The notes under the pieces were generated by a model that worked only from the letters and a program-made list of their open reading frames with translations, had not been told where the DNA came from and did not search any database. Below are positions 7,403-16,003 of a stretch of 64,000 bases of DNA, piece by piece. Every line of letters begins with the position of its first letter. Position 1 is the stretch's first letter. Made by a program: the position numbers and the translations under genes. Source of the DNA: Paraburkholderia sp. ZP32-5 (GTDB lineage: Bacteria > Pseudomonadota > Gammaproteobacteria > Burkholderiales > Burkholderiaceae). The stretch covers positions 1,054,001 through 1,118,000 of the forward strand of contig NZ_JAJEJP010000003.1 in assembly GCF_021390495.1 (NCBI RefSeq). The letters run 5' to 3'.

Positions 7403-8956
7403 CTATGCGATCGTAGCTTCGGCTGTGGTTTCGGTCACGGATTCGAATGCGGTTTGGCCGAGGCCGCTCGACGTCGGGAACACCAGCGATTTGATCACGA
7501 CGGGTGCCGCCGACGCAGTGGGCAGCAGTTCGCCGATATCGACGAAATCGAATTCCTTCAGCGAGATCCCGTCGATGGAAACGATGGGCACCGGCAGATT
7601 GCGTTCCCGCTTGAAATGAATGCCGATCAAGCCGCCGACATCGCCCTCGCCGATCAGCACGATCGGTTGCCCGGCTTCGATCCGCGTGCGCATCGCGTTC
7701 ATCACGCCGACCACAAGCGCGTCCATGCGGCGATAGAATGCCGTCCCGGCAAACCGGTAGAAAAGCGCAACGGCTTGGGTGTCCTCGTGCAGGTCCATCC
7801 GCACAAGCGCGGTCGTCACTGCGTTTTCGATATCCTTCGGGTCGAGTTGGTCTGGCTCGAGATCGAAATCGAGGACCACCACCGGGAGATTGCGCAACGG
7901 CAGAACCGACTGCGGTTCGACGTAAACCGTGCTGCCGCTCACTTGCACCGTGTATTGCGACGCGCCGACGACCGTGGCCCGGATACCCTCATCCGTTTCC
8001 TTGATCTCGGCGCCCGAGGCTTCGATGCGCCTGCGAACAGCGGCGGCCAGCATCAAACCGAGGTCACCGAATACGCGCGTTTCGCGGCCGTAAACGTATT
8101 CCGAAACACCACCGGAGAACGTGACGAGATCGGGAACGCGGGCGCCTTGCAGCGGCGGCAGACGCAGCAACGATGCAGTTGCCGGATCGAGTTCCGCGCC
8201 GTTTTTCATCGACGCTTCGCACAGGTGCTCGGCCATGCGCTCGACGATGGCTTCGAGTACACCGGGAGACGGCCGATGACCCACGCTCAGCGTGGCGCCC
8301 ACCTCCTGCGCAAAACGTTCGCCCGCGGCTTCGACACGGGCCACGTGGCCTTGCTCGTCGAGCGTAATGATGCGCGCGCCGATATCGATAGCCGTCACGC
8401 TTTTAACCTCGCCTTCTTCACAGATGGCGATCTTCGTGGTCCCACCGCCGATGTCCAGGTGAAGGAGACGGGTACCTTGACGCAGTGCTCGCAACACGGC
8501 ACCGGAACCGAACGCCGCCAGCATCGATTCGAGACCGTCACCGGCCGAGACCGACACGAATTTGCCCGCCTGCGCTGCAAACAGATCTGCAATAGCGCGT
8601 GCATTGCGACGACGGACCGCCAGACCGGTGAGAATCAGCGCACCGGTATCGATCTGTTCGGGCGTGACGCCCGCCTTCCGGTATTGCTCATCGATGAACG
8701 CACCAAGCCGGGCTTCATCGATAGTCAGATCGTCGGTATAGGGGGTGAGCAGGATATCCGACTCGTGAAGGATCGTACGTTCCGCAACGATGTAGCGCGT
8801 GGTCGTGCGTTCGAGAACGATGCGCGAAACGACCATGTGGGACGTAGAAGACCCGACGTCGATGCCCACGCTGATCAGTTCGATTTCATCTTCTTCCTCC
8901 AGGCTCCGGCCGGTATCGGTAAAGAAGATGCGCCCCTCTTGCGACTCACCGCTCAT
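7403..8956 (-). CDS. eutA: EutA-family ATPase (ethanolamine ammonia-lyase reactivase-like)
   Basis: 517 aa from the ATG at 8956 (GGAGA 6 nt upstream; a longer frame from 9004 lacks support). The actin/Hsp70-type phosphate loop GIDVGSSTSHMV, the LDIGGGTTKI phosphate-2 loop and the FSGGVSEYV adenosine motif are present, in the order seen in EutA. EutA releases damaged cobalamin from ethanolamine ammonia-lyase using ATP. No EutB/EutC or other Eut gene is near; neighbours are a bicupin, a hydrolase and an AAHS transporter. It may act as a reactivase or chaperone for an unlinked enzyme, or may have been recruited to another metalloenzyme. Family assignment is good, role uncertain. Confidence 0.8.
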   Translation of the reverse strand: MSGESQEGRIFFTDTGRSLEEEDEIELISVGIDVGSSTSHMVVSRIVLERTTTRYIVAERTILHESDILLTPYTDDLTIDEARLGAFIDEQYRKAGVTPEQIDTGALILTGLAVRRRNARAIADLFAAQAGKFVSVSAGDGLESMLAAFGSGAVLRALRQGTRLLHLDIGGGTTKIAICEEGEVKSVTAIDIGARIITLDEQGHVARVEAAGERFAQEVGATLSVGHRPSPGVLEAIVERMAEHLCEASMKNGAELDPATASLLRLPPLQGARVPDLVTFSGGVSEYVYGRETRVFGDLGLMLAAAVRRRIEASGAEIKETDEGIRATVVGASQYTVQVSGSTVYVEPQSVLPLRNLPVVVLDFDLEPDQLDPKDIENAVTTALVRMDLHEDTQAVALFYRFAGTAFYRRMDALVVGVMNAMRTRIEAGQPIVLIGEGDVGGLIGIHFKRERNLPVPIVSIDGISLKEFDFVDIGELLPTASAAPVVIKSLVFPTSSGLGQTAFESVTETTAEATIA

Positions 8957-9032
8957 GCTTGTCTCCAGTGCATAAAAGTTAGGGCCGTGTCCCCAGAAGA
9001 ACACAGCCCTATGGACTCGCTACGCAAACGCG

Positions 9033-10253
9033 TCAGACCACCGAGTCACCGACATTCTTTTCCGGCTTCACGTACCACGTCGAGTCCATACGGCTTTGGA
9101 CGCCGTTCTTCGCGAGGCGCGCCTCGTATTCTTGACGGATGTACGGATCTTCCATCCAGTACGGGATCGCGGTGCCGCCGGAACCGACATCCTGAGCCGT
9201 GTAGTCGTTGTGCTTCGAGCCCGGCGCGCCCGGATCACGGCCCGGGTTGTGCGGGCCGAACCACGCGGTCAGACGGAACGGGTCTTTGGACGTGCTGAAG
9301 TGCTGGTGATACCAACGCGCGCCGCCCGGCGCCGCGGTCACGATGCCGCCGTAACCGTAGTCGAGGCGACGGACCTTGTCCGCGCGACCATCGGCCCACG
9401 GAGTTTCGCCGCATTCTTCCGGCCACGAATACGTATAGCCTTCTCCCTTCAGACAGATCAGCACGGCCGCCGACGTGTGAGCATGAGCCTTCGAGTAGCG
9501 GCCCTGTTCATGCTGGCCGATCCAGAAATAGAAGCAGTTTTCCGTCATGAACGGCTCGACGCGGCGATAGCCCGGCGAACGACGGTTATCCAGAGGCAAC
9601 TCGCAATTGACCGCATCGGTGATCAGGTTGGTACGACGGCGAGCAAGACCGCGAACCGGATCCGTTTCGATGTCATCGCGCGGCTTGTAGAAGTCTTCGT
9701 CCGCGCTGAAGCGATCGCGGAATACGAACGGATTGTTGAACACCGCTTCGACGTTGTTGATCTGGTTCATCACATTCGGTGCCGTGTTGCCCGCGAGCAG
9801 CACCGCGCCCGAGTTCGAGCCGTCGACGATACGGAACCATGCGTTCATCGGAATCGAGAACATCGAACCGGCTTGCCATTCGAACACGTGCTTGCGGCCT
9901 TCGCCTTCGAGCCAGACCTCGGTGGTGCCCCGGCCTTCGACCACCCAGTAGATTTCCTCGAACATGTGCTTTTCGGGGTTCAGTGCACTGCCCGCGGGCA
10001 CTTCAACCACATAGCAGCCCCATTTCGTTTCCGTGCCCAGCAACTGGATGTAGTGGCCACGGCCGCCCTTACGCTTCCATTCCACCATTGGCAGATCGCG
10101 CACGTCCTTGATACCGATGTCGCGGAAGACCGGCACGCCTTCGCTTTCCATGAAAAGGTCGTAAGGCGTCGGTTGCTTCTTGAACTCGCCAAAACCGGCT
10201 TTCTTGTGACCAGCGGGTTCATGCCAGTGGGCAAGGTCTTTCTCATGCGGCAT
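9033..10253 (-). CDS. Bicupin protein (cupin domain-containing, unknown substrate)
   Basis: 406 codons, about 405 aa. Two cupin barrels are visible. The first has NPEKHMFEEIYWVVEGRG (about 95-115) and the second has the metal-type motif KAHAHTSAAVLICLKGEG (about 270-290) with HxH. The start at 10253 (MPHEKDL) follows AGGAGA; the frame upstream to 10367 crosses the promoter region. Double cupins include gentisate-type dioxygenases, oxalate decarboxylases and isomerases; this one does not match a subfamily I can name. It heads the operon with the EutA-like ATPase, hydrolase and AAHS permease, so a role in degrading an aromatic or organic acid is plausible but inferred. Confidence 0.72.
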   Translation of the reverse strand: MPHEKDLAHWHEPAGHKKAGFGEFKKQPTPYDLFMESEGVPVFRDIGIKDVRDLPMVEWKRKGGRGHYIQLLGTETKWGCYVVEVPAGSALNPEKHMFEEIYWVVEGRGTTEVWLEGEGRKHVFEWQAGSMFSIPMNAWFRIVDGSNSGAVLLAGNTAPNVMNQINNVEAVFNNPFVFRDRFSADEDFYKPRDDIETDPVRGLARRRTNLITDAVNCELPLDNRRSPGYRRVEPFMTENCFYFWIGQHEQGRYSKAHAHTSAAVLICLKGEGYTYSWPEECGETPWADGRADKVRRLDYGYGGIVTAAPGGARWYHQHFSTSKDPFRLTAWFGPHNPGRDPGAPGSKHNDYTAQDVGSGGTAIPYWMEDPYIRQEYEARLAKNGVQSRMDSTWYVKPEKNVGDSVV

Positions 10254-10304
10254 CGCTTTCTCTCCTTGTATGGGCCGATCTTTCGGGCAAAGATCGCCTT
10301 GCTC

Positions 10305-10321
10305 GTTCTTATATGAAGAAC
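10305..10321. promoter_or_regulatory. Candidate operator upstream of the bicupin operon
   Basis: GTTCTT-ATATG-AAGAAC has perfect 6-bp arms around a 5-bp AT centre, 52 bp upstream of the bicupin start. A related half-site, GTTCCATAT on the minus strand, lies about 15 bp further upstream. The position suits repressor or activator binding. No regulator gene is adjacent. Confidence 0.35.
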
Positions 10322-10541
10322 GGCATACACGTATATGGAACGAGACGATTGGAGCACGATACCGCAATGGGTGTCAATGAGGGATTGACTGATAGACTTT
10401 GCGGCCGGGTCTTTCAGTAAGCGGCTCGCGTGGCATGGCAATGACCCACTGCTTTTAAGGGCGCGTTCATATCCGGGGCGGATGCCGTAAGGCATTGCAT
10501 GCCCCGTCACATAGCTGTGTTGTGTGGGGGCGGATCGTTGG

Positions 10542-10582
10542 CGCGATCAAGGTAGCCGCTGGGTCGGGCAACCTTGATCGCG
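10542..10582 (-). terminator. Candidate terminator of the 18.1-10.8 kb operon
   Basis: Perfect 12-bp arms CGCGATCAAGGT and ACCTTGATCGCG flank a 17-nt loop, about 210 bp past the enoyl-CoA hydratase stop. There is no U-tract, so the hairpin may act with Rho or be a protein-binding site. Confidence 0.4.
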
Positions 10583-10791
10583 TAGCGTAGGAGTGGGAGG
10601 TGTAGCGCCGGATGTCGGCGCGAAGGAAGAACTGCGGGAGACGTACAGAAAACTGGAGAGGCGCTAAGCGCAAGACGCGGAATTCAACGAGCCGGCATCG
10701 AAATTTACCCGCGCGTATCAGCAACGAATCGATCGACCGTGCGATCTGCCTTATCAGCGTGCGGTCGTATCTCGTTCAACGGTACATACCC

Positions 10792-11562
10792 TCATCGACG
10801 CTTGAACTCCGCAGCCCGCTTCTCCTGAAACGCCCTTCTGCCCTCCATCGCATCGGCTGTCGCAAAGCAGATCGTCTGCAGATCGCGCTCGTAGACGATT
10901 GCCTGCTCCAGCGGCATGCTCATCGCCGCGCGCAAGTTGACCTTGGCCGTTTCCGCGGCAATCGGCGCGCGCGCGGCAATCGCACCTGCGATGCTCGCGG
11001 CTCGCTCACGCAGTGCATCGGCGCTCACGACTTCGCTGACCAGCCCCCAGGTCATTGCCTGTTGCGCGGACACCGGCTCGCCTGTCATCACCATCAGCGC
11101 CGCGCTCGATGCACCGATCGAATGCAGCAACTGTGGGGTCACCCCGCCACCTCCAATCCAGCCGAGCTTGATTTCAGGCGCGGCGAGCCGTGCGTTGTCC
11201 GACGCGATACGGATGTCGCAAGCGAGTGCCATCTCCAGTCCGCCGCCGAACGCATAGCCGTTGATCGCGGCGATCGCGGGCTTCCTGAGCGCGCGAATCA
11301 GATCGCAGTAGTCGCGGCGGTTGCGAAAGTCCCAAGGCGTGGCGTAGCTATCGAGTTCCGTGATGTCGGAGCCGGCACAAAAGGCTTTGGGTCCCGCGCC
11401 CGTCAACACGACGACGCGAACGTCATCGCTGCGATTGCAGGCCTGCACCGCATCGAGCAGCAGTTCCGCCATCTCGGGCGTCATCGCATTGAGCTTTTCC
11501 GGCCGGTTCAATTCGATCCAGCCCACATGGTCCTGTACTTCAAAATTAACGAGGCAAGTCAC
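10792..11562 (-). CDS. Enoyl-CoA hydratase/isomerase (crotonase) family protein
   Basis: 256 aa. The crotonase oxyanion-hole segments are FCAGSDITEL and NGYAFGGGLEMALACD. Both catalytic glutamates of classical enoyl-CoA hydratases are present: the Glu in GGGLE and, exactly 20 residues later, the Glu in AAPEIKLG. This argues for true hydratase rather than isomerase chemistry. The start is a GTG at 11562 with GGAGGA about 7 nt upstream, 27 bp after the preceding gene's stop. Being last in an operon with a class III CoA-transferase, it probably hydrates a CoA thioester made by that enzyme. Acyl group unknown. Confidence 0.9.
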   Translation of the reverse strand: MTCLVNFEVQDHVGWIELNRPEKLNAMTPEMAELLLDAVQACNRSDDVRVVVLTGAGPKAFCAGSDITELDSYATPWDFRNRRDYCDLIRALRKPAIAAINGYAFGGGLEMALACDIRIASDNARLAAPEIKLGWIGGGGVTPQLLHSIGASSAALMVMTGEPVSAQQAMTWGLVSEVVSADALRERAASIAGAIAARAPIAAETAKVNLRAAMSMPLEQAIVYERDLQTICFATADAMEGRRAFQEKRAAEFKRR

Positions 11563-11589
11563 GAAGCATTCCTCCAGTCACGAATTCGG

Positions 11590-12714
11590 TCACGAAGCGC
11601 GCGGACGACACAGGCCGTTCAGGCGATCGGCCAGACTCGCCGCCGATGCACCGGCCAGCAATCCGTCGCGCAATAGCGCCGATGCCTTGGCTTGTATCGC
11701 GATGAATCCGTCATGGCGCGGTCGCAGGCTCGCCGCCTGCACGGTCGCGAATGTGTTCAGATAAAAGTTGCCGCTGGCCGCGTTGACGTTTGCATCGCGC
11801 CAGCTTGCGATATGGCTGGGCTGCCCCGCGTGTTGCGGGATAAAACCGCTTTGCGCGGTTTCGCTCAACAGCCACAGCAGGTGCTCGATCAATTGGGTAT
11901 CGACCTCGCAACGCTTCGTCACCGCGATTCCGGTTCCGCCAAGAATGGAACCCGGCGGCCTTGCGTCGAATCTCGGTGCGTCGTGAAATGCCAGCGGCAC
12001 ACCGTTTTGCACCTGCGTGTAATTCACGTATCCATAGACGAGCGGGCACAGCATCACGTCGTCGTGCGTCGTCATGTACTGCAGCAAACCTATCGGGTTC
12101 TCGTCGCGCACGCAGGCCGGGCTCAGCGAGGCCAACTCCACCAGCAACTCACAGGCTTCGCGAACCACGTCGGGTGAGTGCCAGCGCGCGCCATCGGCGA
12201 GCGCGAGTTGCGGATCGAGCGCCGCGCAAATCGATAGCAGCGTCAGGAATGCGTGAGGTCCCGCCAGCGACATCGCCACTTGCCCAGTGCGACGCGACAT
12301 AGCCAGCACATCGTGCCATTGCGTTGGAACGGCAGCGTCCGCGCGCGCGAGCAGATCGGCGCGCGCAGCCATCACCTGGGTCGCGGCATCCAGCGGCAGT
12401 CCCCATTGGCAACCCGCCATCCGATAGCTGGCATAGCTCAAGCCCATGCTGTCGCGTTCGATGCGCTGCAGCGCTTCACGCGTGAATAGCGTATCGAGCG
12501 GTTGCAGACAGTTTTGCGCCAACGCTTCGCCCAGATGCGGATGGTCGAGCACGATCAGATCGTATTGCTCGCACAACTGCCCGATCGGCGCCGACTCGAA
12601 GCCTTCCAGCGAATGCGTGTGCCATTCGATCAGTTCCGACTGATCCGCCGCGGCCCGCAACGCGGCATAGCCGCGCGGATGATCCCATGTCAGCCCGCGC
12701 CATCGCCGGCTCAT
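11590..12714 (-). CDS. Solute-binding-protein-like protein without signal peptide
   Basis: 374 aa from the ATG at 12714, which overlaps the CoA-transferase stop (ATGA). The open frame continues upstream to 13386, but that part is only the CoA-transferase gene read in another frame. The fold pattern, with LTWDHPRGYAAL at the start, YDLIVLDHPHLGEA, QWGLPLDAATQVMAARADLL and GGTGIAVTKRCE, is that of family 1 extracellular solute-binding proteins. Yet the N-terminus (MSRRWRGLTWDHP) has no signal peptide or lipobox. I recall similar signal-less proteins next to CoA-transferase/hydratase pairs elsewhere. It may bind a ligand in the cytoplasm or assist the enzymes. Function unknown. Confidence 0.75.
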   Translation of the reverse strand: MSRRWRGLTWDHPRGYAALRAAADQSELIEWHTHSLEGFESAPIGQLCEQYDLIVLDHPHLGEALAQNCLQPLDTLFTREALQRIERDSMGLSYASYRMAGCQWGLPLDAATQVMAARADLLARADAAVPTQWHDVLAMSRRTGQVAMSLAGPHAFLTLLSICAALDPQLALADGARWHSPDVVREACELLVELASLSPACVRDENPIGLLQYMTTHDDVMLCPLVYGYVNYTQVQNGVPLAFHDAPRFDARPPGSILGGTGIAVTKRCEVDTQLIEHLLWLLSETAQSGFIPQHAGQPSHIASWRDANVNAASGNFYLNTFATVQAASLRPRHDGFIAIQAKASALLRDGLLAGASAASLADRLNGLCRPRAS

Positions 12715-13907
12715 GCCTGCTCCCCGCGCACAATCGCACCATTGGCCTCGAACGCAGCGACCTGGTCGGCATCGAAACCGTATTCGCGCAGAATCTCCGC
12801 CGTATGCTGTCCCACCAGCGGCGCGCCGCGCTGGATCGTGGCGGGACTCTTGCCGAAACGAATCGGAAAGCCGGGCGTTTTCACGTGACCTTCGGTCGGA
12901 TGCTCGTATTCGACGAAGGTGCCGTTGTGCGCGATCTGCGGGTCCGCCACCAGCTCGGCATAGCCATACACCGGGCTGCACCAGATACCCGCGCTGCCAA
13001 GACGATCGAGCCAGTCCTGCGTCGTGCGTCGGGTCATCGCTTCGCGCACGAGGCGAAAGATATCGTCGCGCCGGGTCCAGCCGGCGGCTTCGTCGACGTA
13101 GTCGAGCAATGCCGGCTGCTCCAGTTCTCGCGCGAGCGCGGTCATGTCGGGCATCGCCAGCGCGAGATAGCCGTCGCGTGTCGCGAAGGTGCCATAGGGT
13201 GCGCGAATATAGCTGTGCGCATGCGGTTCGGCGCTGCGCGTCTGTGCCTTGCCGCCCACCGTGAATACCGAAAGCTCCTGCATTTGCAGCGTCGTAATCG
13301 CGTCGAGCATATTGACTTCGACCTTCTGCCCTTCGCCGGTGCGCTCGCGATGCAGCAGAGCGGCAAGCACGCCCTCGAACGCGCAATACGCGGTCACCGC
13401 ATCGACCAGATATTGGCCCGCGGCACGCGGCGCCTCGCCTTCGCAGCCGGTCGACAGCATCGCCCCCGACATCGCCTGCAACAGCAGATCCTGGCCGGGC
13501 CTGCGCGCATACGGGCCATCCTCGCCATAGCCGGACATCGACACATAGATGAGCCGGGGATTGATCCGCGCGAGGCTGTCATAGTCGACGCCCAGACGCT
13601 GCGCGACACCCGGCCGGTAGTTCTGGATGAACACATCGGCCTGACTGGCGAGTTGACGCATGATGGCCTGGCCGTCCGCGCTTTTCAGATCGACCGCCAG
13701 CGAGCGCTTATTGCGGTTCAGCGACAGGAACGACACATTGATCTTGTTGCCCTTGATACCGCCGGCCGGCGCGTGACGCTGCCACTCGCCTTCCTTCGGC
13801 TCGATCTTCACCACGTCGGCGCCGAGATCGCCCAGGCTCTGCGCGGCGAACGGTCCGGCCATCGCGATCGAACAGTCCAGCACCTTGTAACCCGTCAAAA
13901 TACCCAT
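12711..13907 (-). CDS. CaiB/BaiF (class III) CoA-transferase
   Basis: 398 aa, standard length. It begins GYKVLDCSIAMAGPFAAQSLGDLGADVVKIE, the family's N-terminal signature, with NRNKRSLAVDLK and NYRPGVAQRLG following. The presumed catalytic Asp lies in GQYLVDAVTAYCAFE, matching Asp169 of formyl-CoA transferase. Such enzymes move CoA between carboxylic acids through aspartyl-anhydride and thioester intermediates. The start at 13907 has AAAGGG about 8 nt upstream and lies 11 bp after the SDR stop; its own stop overlaps the next gene. It likely activates a pathway acid for the crotonase at 10792. Confidence 0.93.
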   Translation of the reverse strand: MGILTGYKVLDCSIAMAGPFAAQSLGDLGADVVKIEPKEGEWQRHAPAGGIKGNKINVSFLSLNRNKRSLAVDLKSADGQAIMRQLASQADVFIQNYRPGVAQRLGVDYDSLARINPRLIYVSMSGYGEDGPYARRPGQDLLLQAMSGAMLSTGCEGEAPRAAGQYLVDAVTAYCAFEGVLAALLHRERTGEGQKVEVNMLDAITTLQMQELSVFTVGGKAQTRSAEPHAHSYIRAPYGTFATRDGYLALAMPDMTALARELEQPALLDYVDEAAGWTRRDDIFRLVREAMTRRTTQDWLDRLGSAGIWCSPVYGYAELVADPQIAHNGTFVEYEHPTEGHVKTPGFPIRFGKSPATIQRGAPLVGQHTAEILREYGFDADQVAAFEANGAIVRGEQA

Positions 13908-13918
13908 GTAGATACCCT

Positions 13919-14692
13919 TTAGTGCATGATCCAGCCGCCATCGACGGCGAGCGTTTGTCCGGTGATGAACCCGGCTTCCTCGGAAGCGAGAAAAACGATC
14001 GCGGCGGCAATGTCGTTCGCGTGGCCGCGCCGCTTGATGGACTGGCGTTCGAGCACCATGCGCTCATAACCCGGCAAGTCCGGATGAATCGCTTCGGCGG
14101 CGGTTGGAAATGCGCCCGGAGAAATCGCATTGCAGGTGATGCCCTCGGCGCCGAACTCGCGCGCGAGCGCGCGCGTGTTGGCGACCATCGCGCCCTTCGA
14201 TTCGACATAGGGCTGCAAATGCTCCCAGCCCCCAGACAGCGTGATGGACGCGATGTTGACGATGCGGCCCCAGCCTTGCGCGCGCATGCCCGGCAGCGCC
14301 GCACGGATGATTTGCAGCGCGGCCGCAACATTCACGCGATACACGCGGGCGCGCTCGTCATCCGAATACGCGTCGAATGGCCGCGACGGATAAATGGCCG
14401 CGTTGTTGATCACCACGTCGAGCGGCGCATCGGCAGTCAACCGATCCAACGTGTGCTGCAACGCCGTCTCATCCGCCAGATCGACTTGCAGCGTTTGCAA
14501 CTGCTCTTCTACCCGTTCGGACTCCGCGGCGGCGTGTAGCCTCGCGAGCGATTCGGCATCGCGATCGAGCGCGAAGAGCCGCGCGCCCTGGCGCAACAGC
14601 GCGAGGCTCACGCCATGCCCCAAGCCTCCTCCAGCTCCCGTTAGCAGCACGCGCCGGCCGCGCAACGAAAACTGCATCGACGTGCCGTTCAT
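13919..14692 (-). CDS. Short-chain dehydrogenase/reductase (SDR)
   Basis: 257 aa classical SDR. The NAD(P)-binding motif TGAGGGLG, DVVINNAAIY in place of NNAG, a catalytic Ser in NIASITLSGG, and YVESK giving the Tyr/Lys pair are all present, with Ser 13 residues before Tyr. An acidic residue after strand 2 (ALDRD) favours NAD over NADP. The start overlaps the stop of the DUF4432 gene (ATGA at 14689-14692). In this operon it probably oxidises a sugar-derived or hydroxy-acid intermediate; the substrate is not evident. Confidence 0.92.
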   Translation of the reverse strand: MNGTSMQFSLRGRRVLLTGAGGGLGHGVSLALLRQGARLFALDRDAESLARLHAAAESERVEEQLQTLQVDLADETALQHTLDRLTADAPLDVVINNAAIYPSRPFDAYSDDERARVYRVNVAAALQIIRAALPGMRAQGWGRIVNIASITLSGGWEHLQPYVESKGAMVANTRALAREFGAEGITCNAISPGAFPTAAEAIHPDLPGYERMVLERQSIKRRGHANDIAAAIVFLASEEAGFITGQTLAVDGGWIMH

Positions 14693-15903
14693 GCCGCGCC
14701 TCCTTGCCCTTCGTGCCTTTCGCTCGCTCCGCGTCCGCTCAACGGCACGAAGCAGCCGGAGACTGGCGGATAGTCGTCGAGCGGTTGCGGCGAGATCGCG
14801 CGAATGCGCTGCTCACTGCGGAAGATGTCTTCTTCGCCAGCGAGAATGCGAATACGTGTGTCGTAGTGACGTTCATCGCCATGTTCGAGCCAGATCAACT
14901 CACCGCGCTCGCGCGCGCCGCCTTCGCCGAGCACATGATTCGTCGATGGCTCGAGACCCAACGCATACTGGCCCGCCTGAAGGTTCTGCCATTGATACTG
15001 ACAGGGAAACTGGTCCTTGCGCGTCGTGACTTCGACGCCGATGCCGAGGCGGTCGTTGACCAGCGCGACGGGTACGAGACCGGCCGCGTCGGCCTTCATC
15101 TCGTGCTGCCACACCTGCTCATGAAAGCCCATTTGCGGCGCAGGCATACGCTGATAGCCGACCCCTTGCGCACGATACGAATCGGCGTGCGCGGCCCACA
15201 CCACGTCCTGAATCGGAGCGAGGTAACGCGCACCTTCGTCGAGCACCGGATAGCCGATGTTCATGTGATAGCACAGCATGTGCGGCGTGCGATAAAAGCC
15301 GCGATTGACCACGCGATCGGTCAACTGGATGTCGTTGGTGCCCGCTTCGATCTCGATACGTCGATGCAATTCCAGATGCTCGCCGAACACCGTGCCCTGC
15401 GAAACCACGCCTTCAGCCCACAGAAAACAGCGCTCGCCTTCCCAACGCTCGCCATAGCCGCCGAGCCGCGCCGGGATCGTGCCGACCCGCCCATGAATCG
15501 AGTGCTGCACTTTCTGGCGCGGTTTGTACACGTAGTTGTCCGCCGGCGAGTCGTGCATGAACAGGATGTGATCCAGCCCGCAGGTGACCAGCAAACCCGA
15601 AAACGAACGCAGCCAACCGAGGCCGCCCTCGCCTTCATACTCGTGCAAGCCGGGATGCCGAAACCCGGCGGGCGAATGCCAGCCCACCGCATAGCCGCGA
15701 AACTCGCACTCGGCGATATCCATCGCGCGATCGACCAGCACGGTAAAACGCAGACCCGTGCCGCTGCGAAATTCGAGCATACGAATGCCGCGCTCCAGTC
15801 CATCATCCAGCGTAACTAGCCTCACACCGGCAAACTGCGCGAGCTGTCCGCAGCGCGCTTCGATCTGCCGCCTGCTCATTGCCGTGGCGTATAGCTGCAC
15901 CAT
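14689..15903 (-). CDS. DUF4432 / aldose-1-epimerase-like protein
   Basis: 404 aa. I start it at 15903 (MVQLYATAMSRRQIE) because family members begin in this way; the frame could begin at a GTG at 15930. The core GLRFTVLVDRAMDIAECEFRGYAVGW, then HGRVGTIPAR, the HMNIGYPVLDEGARYLAP segment and GLEPSTNHVLG, are typical of the DUF4432 branch of the galactose mutarotase superfamily. These proteins often sit in sugar or polyol catabolic operons. It would act in the cytoplasm on an aldose or keto-sugar; the reaction is unproven. A 100-bp gap separates it from the isomerase gene upstream. Confidence 0.85.
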   Translation of the reverse strand: MVQLYATAMSRRQIEARCGQLAQFAGVRLVTLDDGLERGIRMLEFRSGTGLRFTVLVDRAMDIAECEFRGYAVGWHSPAGFRHPGLHEYEGEGGLGWLRSFSGLLVTCGLDHILFMHDSPADNYVYKPRQKVQHSIHGRVGTIPARLGGYGERWEGERCFLWAEGVVSQGTVFGEHLELHRRIEIEAGTNDIQLTDRVVNRGFYRTPHMLCYHMNIGYPVLDEGARYLAPIQDVVWAAHADSYRAQGVGYQRMPAPQMGFHEQVWQHEMKADAAGLVPVALVNDRLGIGVEVTTRKDQFPCQYQWQNLQAGQYALGLEPSTNHVLGEGGARERGELIWLEHGDERHYDTRIRILAGEEDIFRSEQRIRAISPQPLDDYPPVSGCFVPLSGRGASERHEGQGGAA

Positions 15904-16003
15904 GTGTGCGTTGACTCCAGAAACCGGCACTCATCGTGCCAGGATGGTTGAGGAATGAGGATCGGGAAACGCGGGCAAAAGCGCCCGCGCTTCGCGCTCG
16001 AAC

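Larger units (their letters stand above)
10254..10791. other. Intergenic region between two minus-strand operons
   Basis: 540 bp without a credible gene. The right part holds a 12-bp inverted repeat likely to end the operon coming from 18111. The left part must carry the promoter of the bicupin operon and contains AT-richer sequence with a 17-bp palindrome at 10305-10321. Confidence 0.6.

Noticed and set aside
7454..9298. 614-codon plus-strand open frame antisense to the EutA-like gene
   Set aside because: Its translation is rich in Arg, His and Asp with no family pattern. The opposite strand encodes a well-supported protein; long antisense frames are common in GC-rich DNA.
5009..10253. Ethanolamine utilisation (eut) operon
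   Set aside because: Only an EutA-like gene is present; no EutB, EutC, microcompartment or aldehyde dehydrogenase gene is nearby.
12715..13386. N-terminal extension of the solute-binding-like protein
   Set aside because: The extra residues are the CoA-transferase gene read in another frame. The ATGA overlap at 12711-12714 is the natural start.
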